Below are positions 53,229-63,403 of a DNA stretch of 64,000 nucleotides, piece by piece. A model generated the notes under the pieces. It was not told the DNA's origin. It was given only the letters and a program-made list of their open reading frames with translations, and searched no databases. The first letter of the stretch is position 1, and each line of letters opens with the position of its first letter. Source of the DNA: Lentisphaerota bacterium (GTDB taxonomy: Bacteria; Verrucomicrobiota; Lentisphaeria; Victivallales; Victivallaceae); assembly GCA_015061575.1 (NCBI GenBank), contig SUWF01000005.1, forward strand, positions 29,672 through 93,671, read 5' to 3'. The position numbers and the translations under genes are program-made.

Positions 53229-54233
53229 TTATTTTGCTCCGTTATTCAGCTCCACCGGCTTACCGACGGATTGATTTCTGCCCGACGATGGCCGGTTGGC
53301 CGGATTGGCCAGATATTTTTCGATCCGCAGCAGCGTATTATAACTGATGCGGTAACTTACAAACATCTCTTCTTTTTTAGTTTTGACCTTCAGTGCGCCT
53401 GCCAGTTCCATAGCCAGCTTATCATCATTGCCAAACACCAGCCCCACCAGTCCGGGGAACATCAGCTGTATTTGCATGGCCAGCTGCGACGCGGCATTTT
53501 TATCTTTGAAAACACCGTGCAGCTCCAACTCAAAAGACAGATTTTCCACCTTGTCGCCCGCAAGCCTGAGTACGCCTTTAACCTGCGAACACTGATCGTT
53601 GCCGGCTGCTGCAGCCACATCGATCAACATCGCCGCCACAGCACTGCGGTCGATTTGTTTGAGCAGAGCATTGGCTGATTTGCCGTTGAACTGCTGCACA
53701 AACTCCTCGCTGAGCACAGCGGCTTTACACAACAAAACAACATCTTCTGCCAGATAAGCCAGCGCACTGGCTTCAGCAGTTTTCTGCTGATTCCGCCGCA
53801 CTGGTGTGGAGATGTAAAAGGTCTTGCCCGCCAGCACTTTTTTGCTCAAAACAAATTTTTTATCAGTTTGAGCTGCGTTAAGACTCTGAGCAAGTTTAGC
53901 TTCCGTCACCGGAGTTTTGAACAAAAATACACTGCCGTTCTTTTGATCAAAATTGCCATCCGGAATAGTTATCCAGGCGTTGCCGACGATGAGTTTGTGC
54001 CACGGCACGCCAAAAGCTTTCTGCAATTCGGCAGCTCCCTGCGCAAACTTTTCATTTGCCTCGGCCTTGGCAAGAACATTTTTCATCCACGGTTTGGCCA
54101 GCAGATCTCCGACATTGATCCGGACGATCGCCGGAGCAGTGGCCGGAATAAACTGTTCGGGGTCAGCGGCACGCAGCACCGCCGTTCCGCAGCACAACAA
54201 GCCAAGCAGCACAACGGCAAATATCTTTTTCAT
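53229..54233 (-). CDS. Exported protein of unknown function
   Basis: A 334-residue protein that I do not recognise. A signal peptide (1-21, cleaved near LRAA) precedes a mixed alpha/beta region. ATG 54233 with GGAG upstream is preferred over the earlier in-frame start at 54260. Features include EQFIPATAPAIVRINVGDLL near the start, VPWHKLIVGNAWITIP in the middle and a tail of low complexity (RPSSGRNQSVGKP). It precedes the transglycosylase gene by 18 bases. A periplasmic or surface role is likely. Confidence 0.55.
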   Translation of the reverse strand: MKKIFAVVLLGLLCCGTAVLRAADPEQFIPATAPAIVRINVGDLLAKPWMKNVLAKAEANEKFAQGAAELQKAFGVPWHKLIVGNAWITIPDGNFDQKNGSVFLFKTPVTEAKLAQSLNAAQTDKKFVLSKKVLAGKTFYISTPVRRNQQKTAEASALAYLAEDVVLLCKAAVLSEEFVQQFNGKSANALLKQIDRSAVAAMLIDVAAAAGNDQCSQVKGVLRLAGDKVENLSFELELHGVFKDKNAASQLAMQIQLMFPGLVGLVFGNDDKLAMELAGALKVKTKKEEMFVSYRISYNTLLRIEKYLANPANRPSSGRNQSVGKPVELNNGAK

Positions 54234-54261
54234 CAGCAACTCCTTTGAATGAGTACACATA

Positions 54262-54295
54262 CTGCTGCGGCAGAATATACGTTCAGCCGCAGCAG
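54262..54295 (-). terminator. Stem-loop after aspS, weak terminator candidate
   Basis: CTGCTGCGGC (54262-54271) pairs with GCCGCAGCAG (54286-54295), a perfect 10-base stem, starting 9 bases past the aspS stop codon. There is no clear T-run, so it may pause or stabilise rather than terminate. Confidence 0.45.
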
Positions 54296-54303
54296 CGGGT
54301 TAT

Positions 54304-56112
54304 TTATTGTTTATTTTCGGCAGCGGCGAGCTTATCCTGCTCGCGCTTGGGCAGCACGACCTGCAAATGCAGTTCCCGCAGCTGCTTGAGCGAAACCGGC
54401 GCCGGAGCGTTCATCATCAGATCCTGCGCCTGCTGATTGAACGGGAACGCAATGATTTCGCGGATATTCGGCTCATCAGCCAGCAGCATGACCGTGCGGT
54501 CCACGCCCGGAGCAATACCGCCGTGCGGCGGGGCGCCGTGCTTGAAAGCGTTGATCATACCGCCAAACTTGTCATCGACCACCGAGCGGTCATAACCGGC
54601 GATTTCAAACGCTTTGTACATGATTTCCGGCCGGTGGTTACGGATGGCGCCGCTGGAGAGTTCGATACCATTGCAGACAATGTCGTACTGATAGGCCAGA
54701 ATATCCAGCGGATCTTTGTTCAGCAAAGCATCCATGCCGCCCTGCGGCATCGAGAAGGGGTTGTGGCTGAAGATGACCTGATTGGTTTCTTCATCCAGTT
54801 CAAACATCGGGAAGTCCACGATCCAGCAGAACTTGAAGACATTCGGATCAATAAGTTCCAGCCGTTTACCCAGTTCGGGGATCACGGCACCGCCGGTTTT
54901 GATAACATTCTTTTCGCTGTCGGCCAGGAAGAAAAGCGCATCGCCTTCCTGAATATCGCCGGCAGCTTTGAGTCCGGCCAGGATTTCCGGATTGAGGAAC
55001 TTGACGATGGGGCTCTTTTCGCCTTCAGCCGTCCAGATGATGTACGCCATACCTTTGGCGCCATTTTCCTGCGCAAAACCGATCATATCATCAAAGAACT
55101 TGCGGGGCTTGCCGGCAACCTGCGGAGCTTTCATGGCCCGCACCACGCCGCCGTTGGCCACGGTGGAGGCAAATGCCTTGAATTCGCAATCCCGGAAAAG
55201 CTCAGTAACATCGATCATTTCAATGGGGTTGCGCAGATCGGGCTTATCGGAACCAAAGCGGCGCATAGCTTCCCGGTAGGGAATACGCACAAAGGGCGGC
55301 TTGGAGTAATCTTTGGTCGAAAACTTGCTGAAGACCGCATCGAACATGCCTTCGATGACCGCAAAAATATCTTCCTGATTGACAAAGCTCATTTCCACGT
55401 CCAGCTGATAAAATTCACCGGGGCTGCGGTCAGCACGGGCATCTTCATCGCGGAAGCAGGGAGCAATCTGGAAATAGCGGTCAAAACCGGACACCATCAG
55501 CAGCTGCTTGAACTGCTGCGGAGCCTGCGGCAGAGCGTAGAACTGACCGGGATGCAGACGCGACGGCACCAGATAGTCACGGGCACCTTCCGGGCTGCTG
55601 GCAGTCAGGATCGGAGTCTGAAATTCATGGAACCCCTGCGAGTGCATGTATTCACGCATGGCGGCGATGACTTCGCTGCGCAAGATGATATTTTTGTGCA
55701 GTTTTTCCCGGCGCAAATCCAAAAAGCGGTACTTCAGGCGCAACGCTTCCGGAGCGCTGTCATCTTTGGCCACCTGGAAGGGCAGGATTTCACATTCGCC
55801 CAAAACTTCCATAGCTTCGGCCACGACTTCGATTTCGCCGGTGGCCAGTTTGCTGTTGACCGTTTCGGGGGTACGGGCCACGACCTTACCGGTAAACGCC
55901 AGCACGCTTTCCACCCGCCAGCGTTCCAGCTCCTGATAAAAATCCTTTTCCGGGTCAATGACCACCTGCGTCAGACCGTAGTGGTCACGCAAGTCAATAA
56001 AAATCACGCCGCCGTGGTCACGGACGCTATGCACCCAGCCAGCAATTTTGACGGTCTGGCCGACTTCGGTTTTGCGGAGAGCACCGCAAGTGTGTGTACG
56101 AAACTGTTCCAT
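54304..56112 (-). CDS. aspS: Aspartyl-tRNA synthetase
   Basis: A 602-residue class IIb enzyme that charges tRNA-Asp. An N-terminal OB-fold (about 1-105, [17 protein letters not shown]) is followed by motif 2 ([25 protein letters not shown], near 218) and a bacterial GAD insert (about 290-420). Motif 3 ([13 protein letters not shown]) lies near the end. The GAD insert identifies the bacterial type. No asparaginyl-tRNA synthetase is in the window, so whether the enzyme is non-discriminating cannot be told. Confidence 0.95.
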   Translation of the reverse strand: MEQFRTHTCGALRKTEVGQTVKIAGWVHSVRDHGGVIFIDLRDHYGLTQVVIDPEKDFYQELERWRVESVLAFTGKVVARTPETVNSKLATGEIEVVAEAMEVLGECEILPFQVAKDDSAPEALRLKYRFLDLRREKLHKNIILRSEVIAAMREYMHSQGFHEFQTPILTASSPEGARDYLVPSRLHPGQFYALPQAPQQFKQLLMVSGFDRYFQIAPCFRDEDARADRSPGEFYQLDVEMSFVNQEDIFAVIEGMFDAVFSKFSTKDYSKPPFVRIPYREAMRRFGSDKPDLRNPIEMIDVTELFRDCEFKAFASTVANGGVVRAMKAPQVAGKPRKFFDDMIGFAQENGAKGMAYIIWTAEGEKSPIVKFLNPEILAGLKAAGDIQEGDALFFLADSEKNVIKTGGAVIPELGKRLELIDPNVFKFCWIVDFPMFELDEETNQVIFSHNPFSMPQGGMDALLNKDPLDILAYQYDIVCNGIELSSGAIRNHRPEIMYKAFEIAGYDRSVVDDKFGGMINAFKHGAPPHGGIAPGVDRTVMLLADEPNIREIIAFPFNQQAQDLMMNAPAPVSLKQLRELHLQVVLPKREQDKLAAAENKQ

Positions 56113-56138
56113 AATGCTTATTATACCTCTTTTTAAGC

Positions 56139-57416
56139 TTATTTGTTCAATGCCAGATCACGCGCCATAGCCATGATCTTATATTTGGCGACCAGCTGAC
56201 TGCGCTGACCGGCGGGTTCTTTGCCGGTGGCCATCATGTTCAAAAATTCATCCCGGACAATGGCAAAGTGGAATTCGTGACCATCGACCATGCTGGACGG
56301 CGGAGTAACCAGCAGCCGGCCATCAGCTTGCACAGTTACCGTTGAATCGTTGTAGCCCAGTTCAGCCAGACGTTTTGCGATAATTTCTTTCATGGCTTCA
56401 GCGCTCATGGTCAACGGCTTGACCAGCACCAGCGCCTTGAAGTTGGTATCCGGGCCCTGCTCCACAAAAAGATCCGCCAGCGTACCGCGGGCGATCTGGT
56501 GGTGCATATCGCCGCCGCCGACCGGAGCTTCCAGATTCCACTGGGTATGCACCCGGACAGTCACGCCGTTGTATGCTACATCCAGCACACCGTTGCAGGC
56601 CAGATCCAAAACGTTATCTTTGACGCGATCGGCCAGCTCGGCGGGGAACGCTCTGGTGTTGGTGATAAGTTCAAACTTATCGGCCGGAACCTGCGTGCTG
56701 CTCAAAGTGGCATCCAGCAGTTTGACATCATTTTCAAAATCGATAGCTTTATCGCCATAAAGCATCCACTGGGCGTTGTCGATCAAGTGGGTGGTCACAT
56801 CGCACAGACCGCTGCCCTGCTTGTTGACATCAAAATACCAGGCGGGACGCACCAGCGGCGCACCGTTGACAGTTTTATAAAGGTGGTGAACGGTGCCATT
56901 TTCGATCATCGGTTCATCGCCCTGACGGAATTCGCCGAAGATCTCTTTGGTCAGCATCAAATCTTTGAGCAATCTGGCCGGGGGTTCCTGACGGCCGGTC
57001 ATGATATCGACGATGGGCTGACCGCCGGAAGCGACAGTTCTTTCCAGCACTGCAGCACCTTCGCTGTTGATCGTAATGGGTTTATCGGTCAAGATGGCGC
57101 AACCGGCCTTGTGCATGGCTTCGAGGTAATATACCTTCTGGTCATTGCGTCCGGCAAAAACCGCAATATCCACGGTTTTGGCTTCAGCGGCAGCCACAGC
57201 TTTTTCCAGAAAATCGCTGCCGGTGTAAACATGATAGACCCAGTCAGTCGGTTCTTCAGCGCGTTCATTAAAAGCGTTGACCAGCTTCATATAGTTATCC
57301 AGATCCGGCCCGGCTTCCGAAAAGATATAGACATCACGGCTGATATCCGCATGGCGGCGGCGCAAGATCAATCCGGCATGAAAATGCCCGGGATTGACGA
57401 TCACAAGAGTATGCAT
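56139..57416 (-). CDS. Gfo/Idh/MocA-family oxidoreductase
   Basis: A 425-residue NAD(P)-dependent oxidoreductase. The N-terminal Rossmann domain covers about 1-150, with [13 protein letters not shown] near the start, FAGRNDQK and [10 protein letters not shown] (about 107-116, the EKP-like lysine). The substrate domain shows [14 protein letters not shown] (about 205-218), with the family His. The N-terminal Gly pattern deviates from GxGxxG. No signal peptide. Such enzymes act on sugars and cyclitols; this subgroup is common in Lentisphaerae and Planctomycetes. A promoter search upstream gave nothing clear. Confidence 0.82.
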   Translation of the reverse strand: MHTLVIVNPGHFHAGLILRRRHADISRDVYIFSEAGPDLDNYMKLVNAFNERAEEPTDWVYHVYTGSDFLEKAVAAAEAKTVDIAVFAGRNDQKVYYLEAMHKAGCAILTDKPITINSEGAAVLERTVASGGQPIVDIMTGRQEPPARLLKDLMLTKEIFGEFRQGDEPMIENGTVHHLYKTVNGAPLVRPAWYFDVNKQGSGLCDVTTHLIDNAQWMLYGDKAIDFENDVKLLDATLSSTQVPADKFELITNTRAFPAELADRVKDNVLDLACNGVLDVAYNGVTVRVHTQWNLEAPVGGGDMHHQIARGTLADLFVEQGPDTNFKALVLVKPLTMSAEAMKEIIAKRLAELGYNDSTVTVQADGRLLVTPPSSMVDGHEFHFAIVRDEFLNMMATGKEPAGQRSQLVAKYKIMAMARDLALNK

Positions 57417-57655
57417 AAAAAATTCTCCTTGATTATTTTGTTTGCATCCTGCATTTTTATGACAATATATATCAAAAGATAATTTACCACCTCAAGGGCA
57501 CTAAAACAAGTTTGAAAACAATTTTTTATCGTTTTTTTATAAAAAAACCTCCACAACTCTCTATTCTGCGGACTACATCTGCATTATGCAGAACGCTCAA
57601 CCACTTTATTTGCGGCTTTTTCAATAGTTTTTGTCAAATATTTTGCACTGCAAAG
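57417..57655. other. Noncoding region between divergent genes, with palindrome
   Basis: This AT-rich gap holds no gene. A perfect 15-base palindrome, TCTGCAT-T-ATGCAGA, lies at 57578-57592 and could be an operator. The following bases GCAGAACGCT also occur in the hairpin region at 37812. The promoter for the TPR gene follows directly at 57656. Confidence 0.4.
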
Positions 57656-57684
57656 TTGCAAGTACGGCAGTTTGAGGTTATATT
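57656..57684 (+). promoter_or_regulatory. Sigma-70-like promoter for the YfgM-like gene
   Basis: TTGCAA (57656-57661) and TATATT (57679-57684) are separated by 17 bases, identical to the promoter at 2687. The leader is about 50 bases. Confidence 0.6.
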
Positions 57685-57742
57685 AGGCGTGTGTGTATGT
57701 TTATGTAATTTAATATAAGTGTTCAGGAAAGGATTTTTTATC

Positions 57743-58414
57743 ATGAGCAGCGTCAATCTCAACCGTCAGAAAAAGATCAACGATCAAATGAAAGAAGTCA
57801 TGGATGATTTCGATCGTTTTGAATATTTCTTTGCTTCGCACTGGAAGCATATCGTCATGGCCGCCGTGGCAGTAGTCGTGGTCGTGGCTGTAATCGTCAC
57901 TGCCAAATATGTGATCAACAAAAATAAACTTGAAGCCGCCCAGGCATTCGGCAAAGCCACTGACATAGCTCAGTTTGAAGCCGCTTTCGCCCAATACAGC
58001 TCGGCTCCGGCAACGGCGTATCTGCAGCTGGCCAAGCTCTATTCAGACAAAAAAGAATTCGCCAAGGCCCGCAAACAGCTGGTCACTGCCGCCGGTTTGA
58101 CCGATACTCCGGAAGTACAGTGGCGTGCCCGGCTCAATCTGGCCTATCTGGATGAAATGGAAGGCAAATTTGCCGACGGTGCCAAAGCTTTTGCAGATAT
58201 AGCCAAAACGCTCCGGGCGCCCGGCAGTGCCGGTTATGCGGCGGAAGCTTATTATGGCGCCGGCCGCCTTTACATGCTGGCCAAGCAAAATAATGAAGCC
58301 CGCACGATCCTGGATGCCGGCCGCAACTATATCAAAGGCTTGAGTGCAGAAGACCGTCAATCCGCAGCCGACTTTGCTGGAATGATCAATTCCGCATTGG
58401 CCGCCTGCAAATAA
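57743..58414 (+). CDS. YfgM-like tetratricopeptide membrane protein
   Basis: A 223-residue protein with a single membrane helix (about 37-56) and a C-terminal TPR region (about 80-220) outside the inner membrane. Repeats such as ATAYLQLAKLYSDKKEFAKA and AEAYYGAGRLYMLAKQNNEA are clear. This topology matches YfgM, which helps periplasmic folding near SecYEG. ATG 57743 with AAAGGA upstream is used in place of an upstream start at 57719. It begins a run of RNA-modification and lipoprotein genes. Confidence 0.78.
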   Translation: MSSVNLNRQKKINDQMKEVMDDFDRFEYFFASHWKHIVMAAVAVVVVVAVIVTAKYVINKNKLEAAQAFGKATDIAQFEAAFAQYSSAPATAYLQLAKLYSDKKEFAKARKQLVTAAGLTDTPEVQWRARLNLAYLDEMEGKFADGAKAFADIAKTLRAPGSAGYAAEAYYGAGRLYMLAKQNNEARTILDAGRNYIKGLSAEDRQSAADFAGMINSALAACK

Positions 58415-58454
58415 AGCTGAACGGTTTTTCAGCTGCGCCCCGCAGGAGTATATC

Positions 58455-59240
58455 ATGCAAATCGAACTTACCCGCCGCATGGAACGGCAATTTGCTGAAC
58501 TGCAATCCCGCCACGGACGCAAAAAAAGCGAGTTTTGTCTTTGTGAGGGCGTCCGCAGTTGCGGAGAATTGCTGATGTCACCGCTGGTCGAAGCGATCGA
58601 GCTGGTGGTCATCAGCGATAAATTCCATGCCGCAATGCCCGGTCTGGAAAAATTGCCTGTCGTCAAAGTCAACGACGATAAACTGCAGAAATTGTCCGGT
58701 ACAGTAACCAGTCAGGGCATATTGATACTGCTCAAGCGCCCCAGCACCGCCCCCGAAAGTTTTCCGCCGCCGCAAGACCCCTTTATCATTGCGGTGGATA
58801 AATTGGGCGATCCGGGCAACTTCGGCACGATCCTGCGCACCGCCCGGGCAGCCGGACTGCGGGAATTCTGGTTCACCTCCGGTTCGGCCGATGCTTACCA
58901 GAGCAAGGTAATACGTTCATCACTGGCGGCCCAATTTTCCATGAATCTGCGGGAATTTGCGGATCTTGAAGCGTTGCGCAAGTTTGCTTGCCAACAAGGT
59001 TACGATAAAATATTTTTGACCGATCCGCATCAGGGCGAAAGCTGCTTTGATTGTCAGGAACTTTTCCAGCGCAGTGTGGTCGTTATCGGCAGCGAGGCTC
59101 ACGGCATTGATAACGATGTTGCCGGAAAAAGAGTTACCATCCCCATGCCGGGCAACTTTGAATCGCTCAATGCAGCGCAGGCCGCAACGATCGTTTTATT
59201 TGAACATGTGCGCAGAATTACCGCCGGAGGAGAAGCGTAA
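58455..59240 (+). CDS. SpoU/TrmH-family RNA methyltransferase
   Basis: A 261-residue SPOUT enzyme that 2'-O-methylates tRNA or rRNA. An N-terminal substrate-binding domain (about 1-100, L30e-like) precedes the knot motifs DPGNFGTILRTARAAG (about 118-133), VVVIGSEAHGID and MPGNFESLNAAQAATIVLFEH. The arrangement is like RlmB or TsnR; the exact target is open. Its stop overlaps the rsmE start by one base (TAATG). Confidence 0.9.
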   Translation: MQIELTRRMERQFAELQSRHGRKKSEFCLCEGVRSCGELLMSPLVEAIELVVISDKFHAAMPGLEKLPVVKVNDDKLQKLSGTVTSQGILILLKRPSTAPESFPPPQDPFIIAVDKLGDPGNFGTILRTARAAGLREFWFTSGSADAYQSKVIRSSLAAQFSMNLREFADLEALRKFACQQGYDKIFLTDPHQGESCFDCQELFQRSVVVIGSEAHGIDNDVAGKRVTIPMPGNFESLNAAQAATIVLFEHVRRITAGGEA

Positions 59241-59968
59241 TGCACTGTTTTTTTCTGAAAAACATCCCCGAACCGGGTACCGTGACCCAGCTGGAAAAGC
59301 GGGAACGGGATCATCTGTTCAAAACGCTCCGCTGCCGCCCCGGCGAACTGCTTAAATTGTGCGACGGCAACGGCGTGACCGCCACGGCCGAAGCCGCCGC
59401 CGATCACACTGTCAGGATCCTGACCAGAGGCGTGGCCGAACGTGACCGCATTGAAGTACATCTTTTTGCGGCGCTGCCCAAAAACGCCAAACTTGACGCA
59501 TTGCTCAAACCGGCGACCGAAGCGGGAGTCACCAGCATCACACCGCTGAAATGCCGCTATTCGGTTGCCGAAAAAAGCTCCATCCCGGAGCGCTGGTACA
59601 CGCTGCTGGAAGAAGCCTGCAAGCAATCCGGCAATCCCTTTATGCCGCAGCTCAACGAAGCAGTGAGCGTCAGCGAGGCATTGGGATATTGCCAGGCAAA
59701 CAACTTTCAGGTATTTTTCGGCGCCCAACACGGCGACTACCTTATGCCGCAAGACTTTGCCGATGCACCTGCCCCGCAAAAGCTGGCCTACATGGTCGGC
59801 CCGGAGGGCGGTTTTGACGAAAATGAACTGCAAATGCTGGAAAATGCCGCCCGGGGAATCACCTTAGGCAAATATATTTTCCGGCTGGAAAACGCCGCCT
59901 TGGCCGGTATATCGTATCTGTACACCACAGCCCGGGCCGGAGCTGTGCTGCGGGAGAAAAATTTATGA
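59240..59968 (+). CDS. rsmE: 16S rRNA (uracil-1498-N3)-methyltransferase
   Basis: A 242-residue SPOUT enzyme that methylates U1498 in the decoding site. A PUA-like N-terminal domain (about 1-68) comes first. Catalytic motifs are EEACKQSGN (about 127-135, the EQSGR-like motif), MVGPEGGFDENEL and ITLGKYIFRLENAALA. The knot is complete. Overlap with the previous gene and with the lipoprotein gene (4 bases) marks a tight operon. Confidence 0.93.
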   Translation: MHCFFLKNIPEPGTVTQLEKRERDHLFKTLRCRPGELLKLCDGNGVTATAEAAADHTVRILTRGVAERDRIEVHLFAALPKNAKLDALLKPATEAGVTSITPLKCRYSVAEKSSIPERWYTLLEEACKQSGNPFMPQLNEAVSVSEALGYCQANNFQVFFGAQHGDYLMPQDFADAPAPQKLAYMVGPEGGFDENELQMLENAARGITLGKYIFRLENAALAGISYLYTTARAGAVLREKNL

Positions 59969-60801
59969 ATTTACTGAAATGCGCTATTCTGGCCGTAGCA
60001 GCGATTGTTTTGTTCTCAGCGTGTTCACCCGGCGATGAACGCCGCCACCCGCTGTTTATCAAAGGCGTAAAAGCCCAAAACAACGGCAACGGCGCCGAAG
60101 CTGCAGATTGTTTCCGGGAATTGATCAAACGCCGCCCCCAAAGCGTTTATGTGCATTTGAAGCTCGCCGGTGTCTATGACGAAATGCTCAACGACCCATT
60201 AAGCGCACTGCTGCACTACCGGCTCTATCTGGAAGCTATGCCCGGTGCCGCCGATGCCGAAGAGGTCAAAGCCTGGATCACCCAAGCCGAAAAACGCAGC
60301 TATGAATTGCTCAAAGAACGCTTTGAACCTGCGCCGATGCCGTCGGCAGCAGTAACTCCGCAAGCTGCAGCAGCCTCGGTGCCGGAAGCCGCAGCTCTCG
60401 TTCAGGAAAACTCCGCCGTTCCGATCCCGGAAGCCCCGCTTGCCCCCCCCAACACCGCCCCCGCAGTGGATGCAGGTGAATACGCAAAACTCCAAAAACA
60501 ACTGGCACAATATCAGGCCCGTCACCGCTATATGCTTGCAGAATTGCAGCGTTTGCGCAAAAAACACAATGTGCAGCTGCCCAACCATGTTCCGGAAAGT
60601 ACCCCCCCGGCAGCCGGTTCTTCCGGTTCCGGCGTGCGTACCTATAAAGTACAGCCCGGCGATACGCCCGGCAAGATCGCCCGTAAACTTTACGGCAAAA
60701 GTTCGCTGTATAAAGTGATCCTGCAAGCCAATCCGGCGGTCAATGAACGTAGTCTTAAACCCGGTATGATATTGAATATACCCGATAAACCGTCACGCTG
60801 A
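59965..60801 (+). CDS. LysM-domain lipoprotein with TPR-like segment
   Basis: A 278-residue envelope protein. The lipobox LFSAC gives Cys20. TPR-like helices (about 30-100) are followed by a long Pro/Ala-rich linker (about 112-168), a short coiled coil (about 170-198) and a C-terminal LysM domain (about 225-275, YKVQPGDTPGKIARKLYGK), which binds peptidoglycan. It probably tethers outer membrane or periplasmic factors to the cell wall. ATG overlaps the rsmE stop. Confidence 0.85.
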   Translation: MNLLKCAILAVAAIVLFSACSPGDERRHPLFIKGVKAQNNGNGAEAADCFRELIKRRPQSVYVHLKLAGVYDEMLNDPLSALLHYRLYLEAMPGAADAEEVKAWITQAEKRSYELLKERFEPAPMPSAAVTPQAAAASVPEAAALVQENSAVPIPEAPLAPPNTAPAVDAGEYAKLQKQLAQYQARHRYMLAELQRLRKKHNVQLPNHVPESTPPAAGSSGSGVRTYKVQPGDTPGKIARKLYGKSSLYKVILQANPAVNERSLKPGMILNIPDKPSR

Positions 60802-60822
60802 CAGAAAGGTTGAGTGCGTATT

Positions 60823-61377
60823 ATGGGCAAAAATCAGCAATGGCTGGCAGCTGCAGTTTGTGCAGTTGTATTTTTGATTTCAAGCGGCTGTGTTCTGACC
60901 TCCCGAACCCAACATACAGTGAATAACTTTGACCTCAGTGCACCGGCGCAAATACATTTGCAGGATCAATTCACGATCTCCTCTTTCCGCAACTTTTCGC
61001 CGTCCCGCACCCGGATGTTTTACCGGCAGAGTTCCAACCGGATCGTGCAGGATGAATACAACTGCTGGATCCAATCCCCCGAAGCAATGCTGCAGCGGAT
61101 ATTTACACTGACTTTTCCGCTCAATGCCCGGAAAAACGCAGAAAATTTGTCTGAATTGCGTGTGGATATATTGGCGTTTGAATTTGATCTGAAAACTCAG
61201 GAAGCTTATCTGGCATTGAACTATACCCTCAAAAACCCGGATTCCCGGCAGACCGGAGCAGTAAGCATCCGGGAAAAAGCCGCCAACGCCACCGCTCCGG
61301 CATTTGCCGAAGCCATGAATCAGGCGGCTGCAAAGGCCACTCAGCAAATCTGGAAAATAATCCAAACAGCAAAGTAA
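60823..61377 (+). CDS. ABC-transport-auxiliary-type lipoprotein (PqiC-like)
   Basis: A 184-residue lipoprotein. The lipobox ISSGC places Cys at 23. The mature part has the order of strands and the RMFYRQSSNRIVQDEYNCWIQSP segment (about 63-85) seen in the ABC-type transport auxiliary lipoprotein family (PqiC/YmbA). ATG 60823 is used; an in-frame GTG at 60814 is possible. No MlaE/MCE genes are adjacent, so the partner transporter is not known. Confidence 0.7.
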   Translation: MGKNQQWLAAAVCAVVFLISSGCVLTSRTQHTVNNFDLSAPAQIHLQDQFTISSFRNFSPSRTRMFYRQSSNRIVQDEYNCWIQSPEAMLQRIFTLTFPLNARKNAENLSELRVDILAFEFDLKTQEAYLALNYTLKNPDSRQTGAVSIREKAANATAPAFAEAMNQAAAKATQQIWKIIQTAK

Positions 61378-61381
61378 CTCC

Positions 61382-63283
61382 ATGTGCGGGATCATCGGCA
61401 TATACAACTCCAACACACCGGCAGCTGACCACATCACTGCCGCCCTCATGGCCAATTCGATTGCCCGCCGCGGCCCGGATGCTCAAGGGGTGATGCAGCT
61501 GGATAACACCACGTTTGCGCACCGGCGACTGGCCATTATCGATCTTGACAGCAGTGCCAATCAACCGCTGTGCGATGTTTCCGGCAAGGTGATGATCACT
61601 TTCAACGGCGAAATCTACAACTATCGCCAGCTCCGGCAGGAACTGCTGCAGCAGGGAGCAAAATTCCGCACCGCCAGCGATACTGAAGTTATTCTGCAGC
61701 TGTACATACAATATGGCGCCGATGCGCTCAGCAAATTGGATGGCATGTTTGCCTTTGCTCTCTACGATTCCCGCAGCCGGGAACTGCTGCTCATGCGTGA
61801 CCGTCTGGGCAAAAAACCGCTCTATTACTTCAGCAGCGGTTCCGCCATGATATTTGCCAGCACTTTGCAGGCGCTGAAAAAGCACCCGCTCTGGCAAGGC
61901 GAAATCGATGCGCACGCCATCGAAGATTTTTTAGCTTATGAATACATTCCACAGCCCGGCAGCGTATATAAAAACGTCTGTCAGCTGCCGGCAGCCTCGC
62001 TCATGCGCTGCCGGTTCGATGGTCAGAAAACCATACAACGATATTGGCAGTTGGATTTCCGGAAAAAGCTCGATCTATCGCTGCCGGATGCAGCGGAATT
62101 GCTGCGGGAAAAACTTTTTTCCGCCACTGCCAAACGTTTGATCGCCGATGTACCTTGCGGTATTTACCTCTCCGGCGGCGTGGATTCCGCCATCACCGCC
62201 ATGCTGGCTGCCAGACAAAGCAAAGAACAACTGCAGGCGTTCACCATCGGCTTTGAGGAAAGCGCTTACGACGAACGGCAGCTGGCAGCTTTGACCGCCA
62301 ATTTTATCAATCAACAGACCCCGTGCGGTATTCAACATAATTGCCATGTGGTCAATTGCCGCAGCTTTGAAACTTTGCAGAAAACGGTACAGATATTTGG
62401 CGAACCATTTGCGGATTTTTCGCTGCTGCCCTGCACTTTTCTCAGCGAATTTGCCGCCAGCAAAGTCAAACTGGTGCTTTCCGGTGATGGTGCAGATGAA
62501 CTCTTTGGCGGCTACGAACGCTATCAGGCCATGCAATATTGTGCGCAGCTGGATAAACTCCTGCCGGGTGCCGCCCGACGCTTGCTGGCCTTTGCCGCCA
62601 GAACCATTCTGCCGGATCGCAGCAAACGCTCCCGGGCCGCCAGATTACGCCGTTTTCTGCAGCTGGCAGCCGCTCCCAGGCATCAACGCTACCTGCAGTT
62701 GATGACTCAAAACAGTGCGGCTTTCCGGCAAGCGCTGTACGGCGAACGGTTGCGCAATGTTGCGCCCTCCCCGTGCGGAGATTATATCAATGAAGTACTG
62801 CGCCAGGCCACTTCGCCGGATTTGGCCGAACGCTGTTCAGAGTGCGACATAACAACTTATCTGCAAGGCGATATACTGGTCAAAGTCGACCGCACCAGCA
62901 TGGCTAATTCGCTGGAAGTCCGGTCGCCATTTCTGGATACCGGGGTCGTGGAGCTGTCTGCGGCATTGCCTTTCAGCTATAAACAATTCCACGGCGAGCG
63001 CAAACGTATCCTGAAAATGGCCGCTGACGGTCTGATCGATCCTCAAGTGGCCAACGGCCGTAAAAAGGGGTTCGCGGTGCCGTTGGCATATTGGTTCCGC
63101 AATCAGTGGAAAGATCTGCTGCAAGCTCATTTACTGACAGGTTTGCTGGTCAGGGATGGATGGTTTGACCGGAATGCGTTGCACAATTTGCTGCAGCAGC
63201 ACTTTTCCTGCCGCTGCGACCACAGCGAACTGCTGGGCGCATTGCTGATGCTGGAACTCTTTTTAAGCAGCGAAAAAAACTGA
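61382..63283 (+). CDS. asnB: Asparagine synthetase (glutamine-hydrolysing)
   Basis: A 633-residue enzyme that makes asparagine from aspartate and glutamine. Cys2 (MCGIIG) is the glutaminase nucleophile after Met removal. ITFNGEIYNYRQL is the glutamine site, and the ATP loop YLSGGVDSA lies near 262. GDGADELFGGYERY and the C-terminal GRKKGFAVPLAYWF are conserved. The 633-residue form resembles enzymes in exopolysaccharide loci. It starts 4 bases after the lipoprotein gene and ends before a bidirectional terminator. Confidence 0.93.
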   Translation: MCGIIGIYNSNTPAADHITAALMANSIARRGPDAQGVMQLDNTTFAHRRLAIIDLDSSANQPLCDVSGKVMITFNGEIYNYRQLRQELLQQGAKFRTASDTEVILQLYIQYGADALSKLDGMFAFALYDSRSRELLLMRDRLGKKPLYYFSSGSAMIFASTLQALKKHPLWQGEIDAHAIEDFLAYEYIPQPGSVYKNVCQLPAASLMRCRFDGQKTIQRYWQLDFRKKLDLSLPDAAELLREKLFSATAKRLIADVPCGIYLSGGVDSAITAMLAARQSKEQLQAFTIGFEESAYDERQLAALTANFINQQTPCGIQHNCHVVNCRSFETLQKTVQIFGEPFADFSLLPCTFLSEFAASKVKLVLSGDGADELFGGYERYQAMQYCAQLDKLLPGAARRLLAFAARTILPDRSKRSRAARLRRFLQLAAAPRHQRYLQLMTQNSAAFRQALYGERLRNVAPSPCGDYINEVLRQATSPDLAERCSECDITTYLQGDILVKVDRTSMANSLEVRSPFLDTGVVELSAALPFSYKQFHGERKRILKMAADGLIDPQVANGRKKGFAVPLAYWFRNQWKDLLQAHLLTGLLVRDGWFDRNALHNLLQQHFSCRCDHSELLGALLMLELFLSSEKN

Positions 63284-63349
63284 TCCATTCTATCTTTTGA
63301 GCATGATTCCTTCGTAAAACCGGCACGCAAACTTGCCGCTGCAGCAACA

Positions 63350-63388
63350 AACAAAAAACGCAGCCTCTATGAAGCTGCGTTTTTTGTT
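63350..63388. terminator. Bidirectional terminator between asnB and the peptide gene
   Basis: A 15-base stem: AACAAAAAACGCAGC (63350-63364) with GCTGCGTTTTTTGTT (63374-63388). T-runs on both strands allow termination of the two convergent units. It is 15 bases past the peptide stop codon. Confidence 0.88.
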
Positions 63389-63403
63389 CCCATCTGAATG
63401 TTT

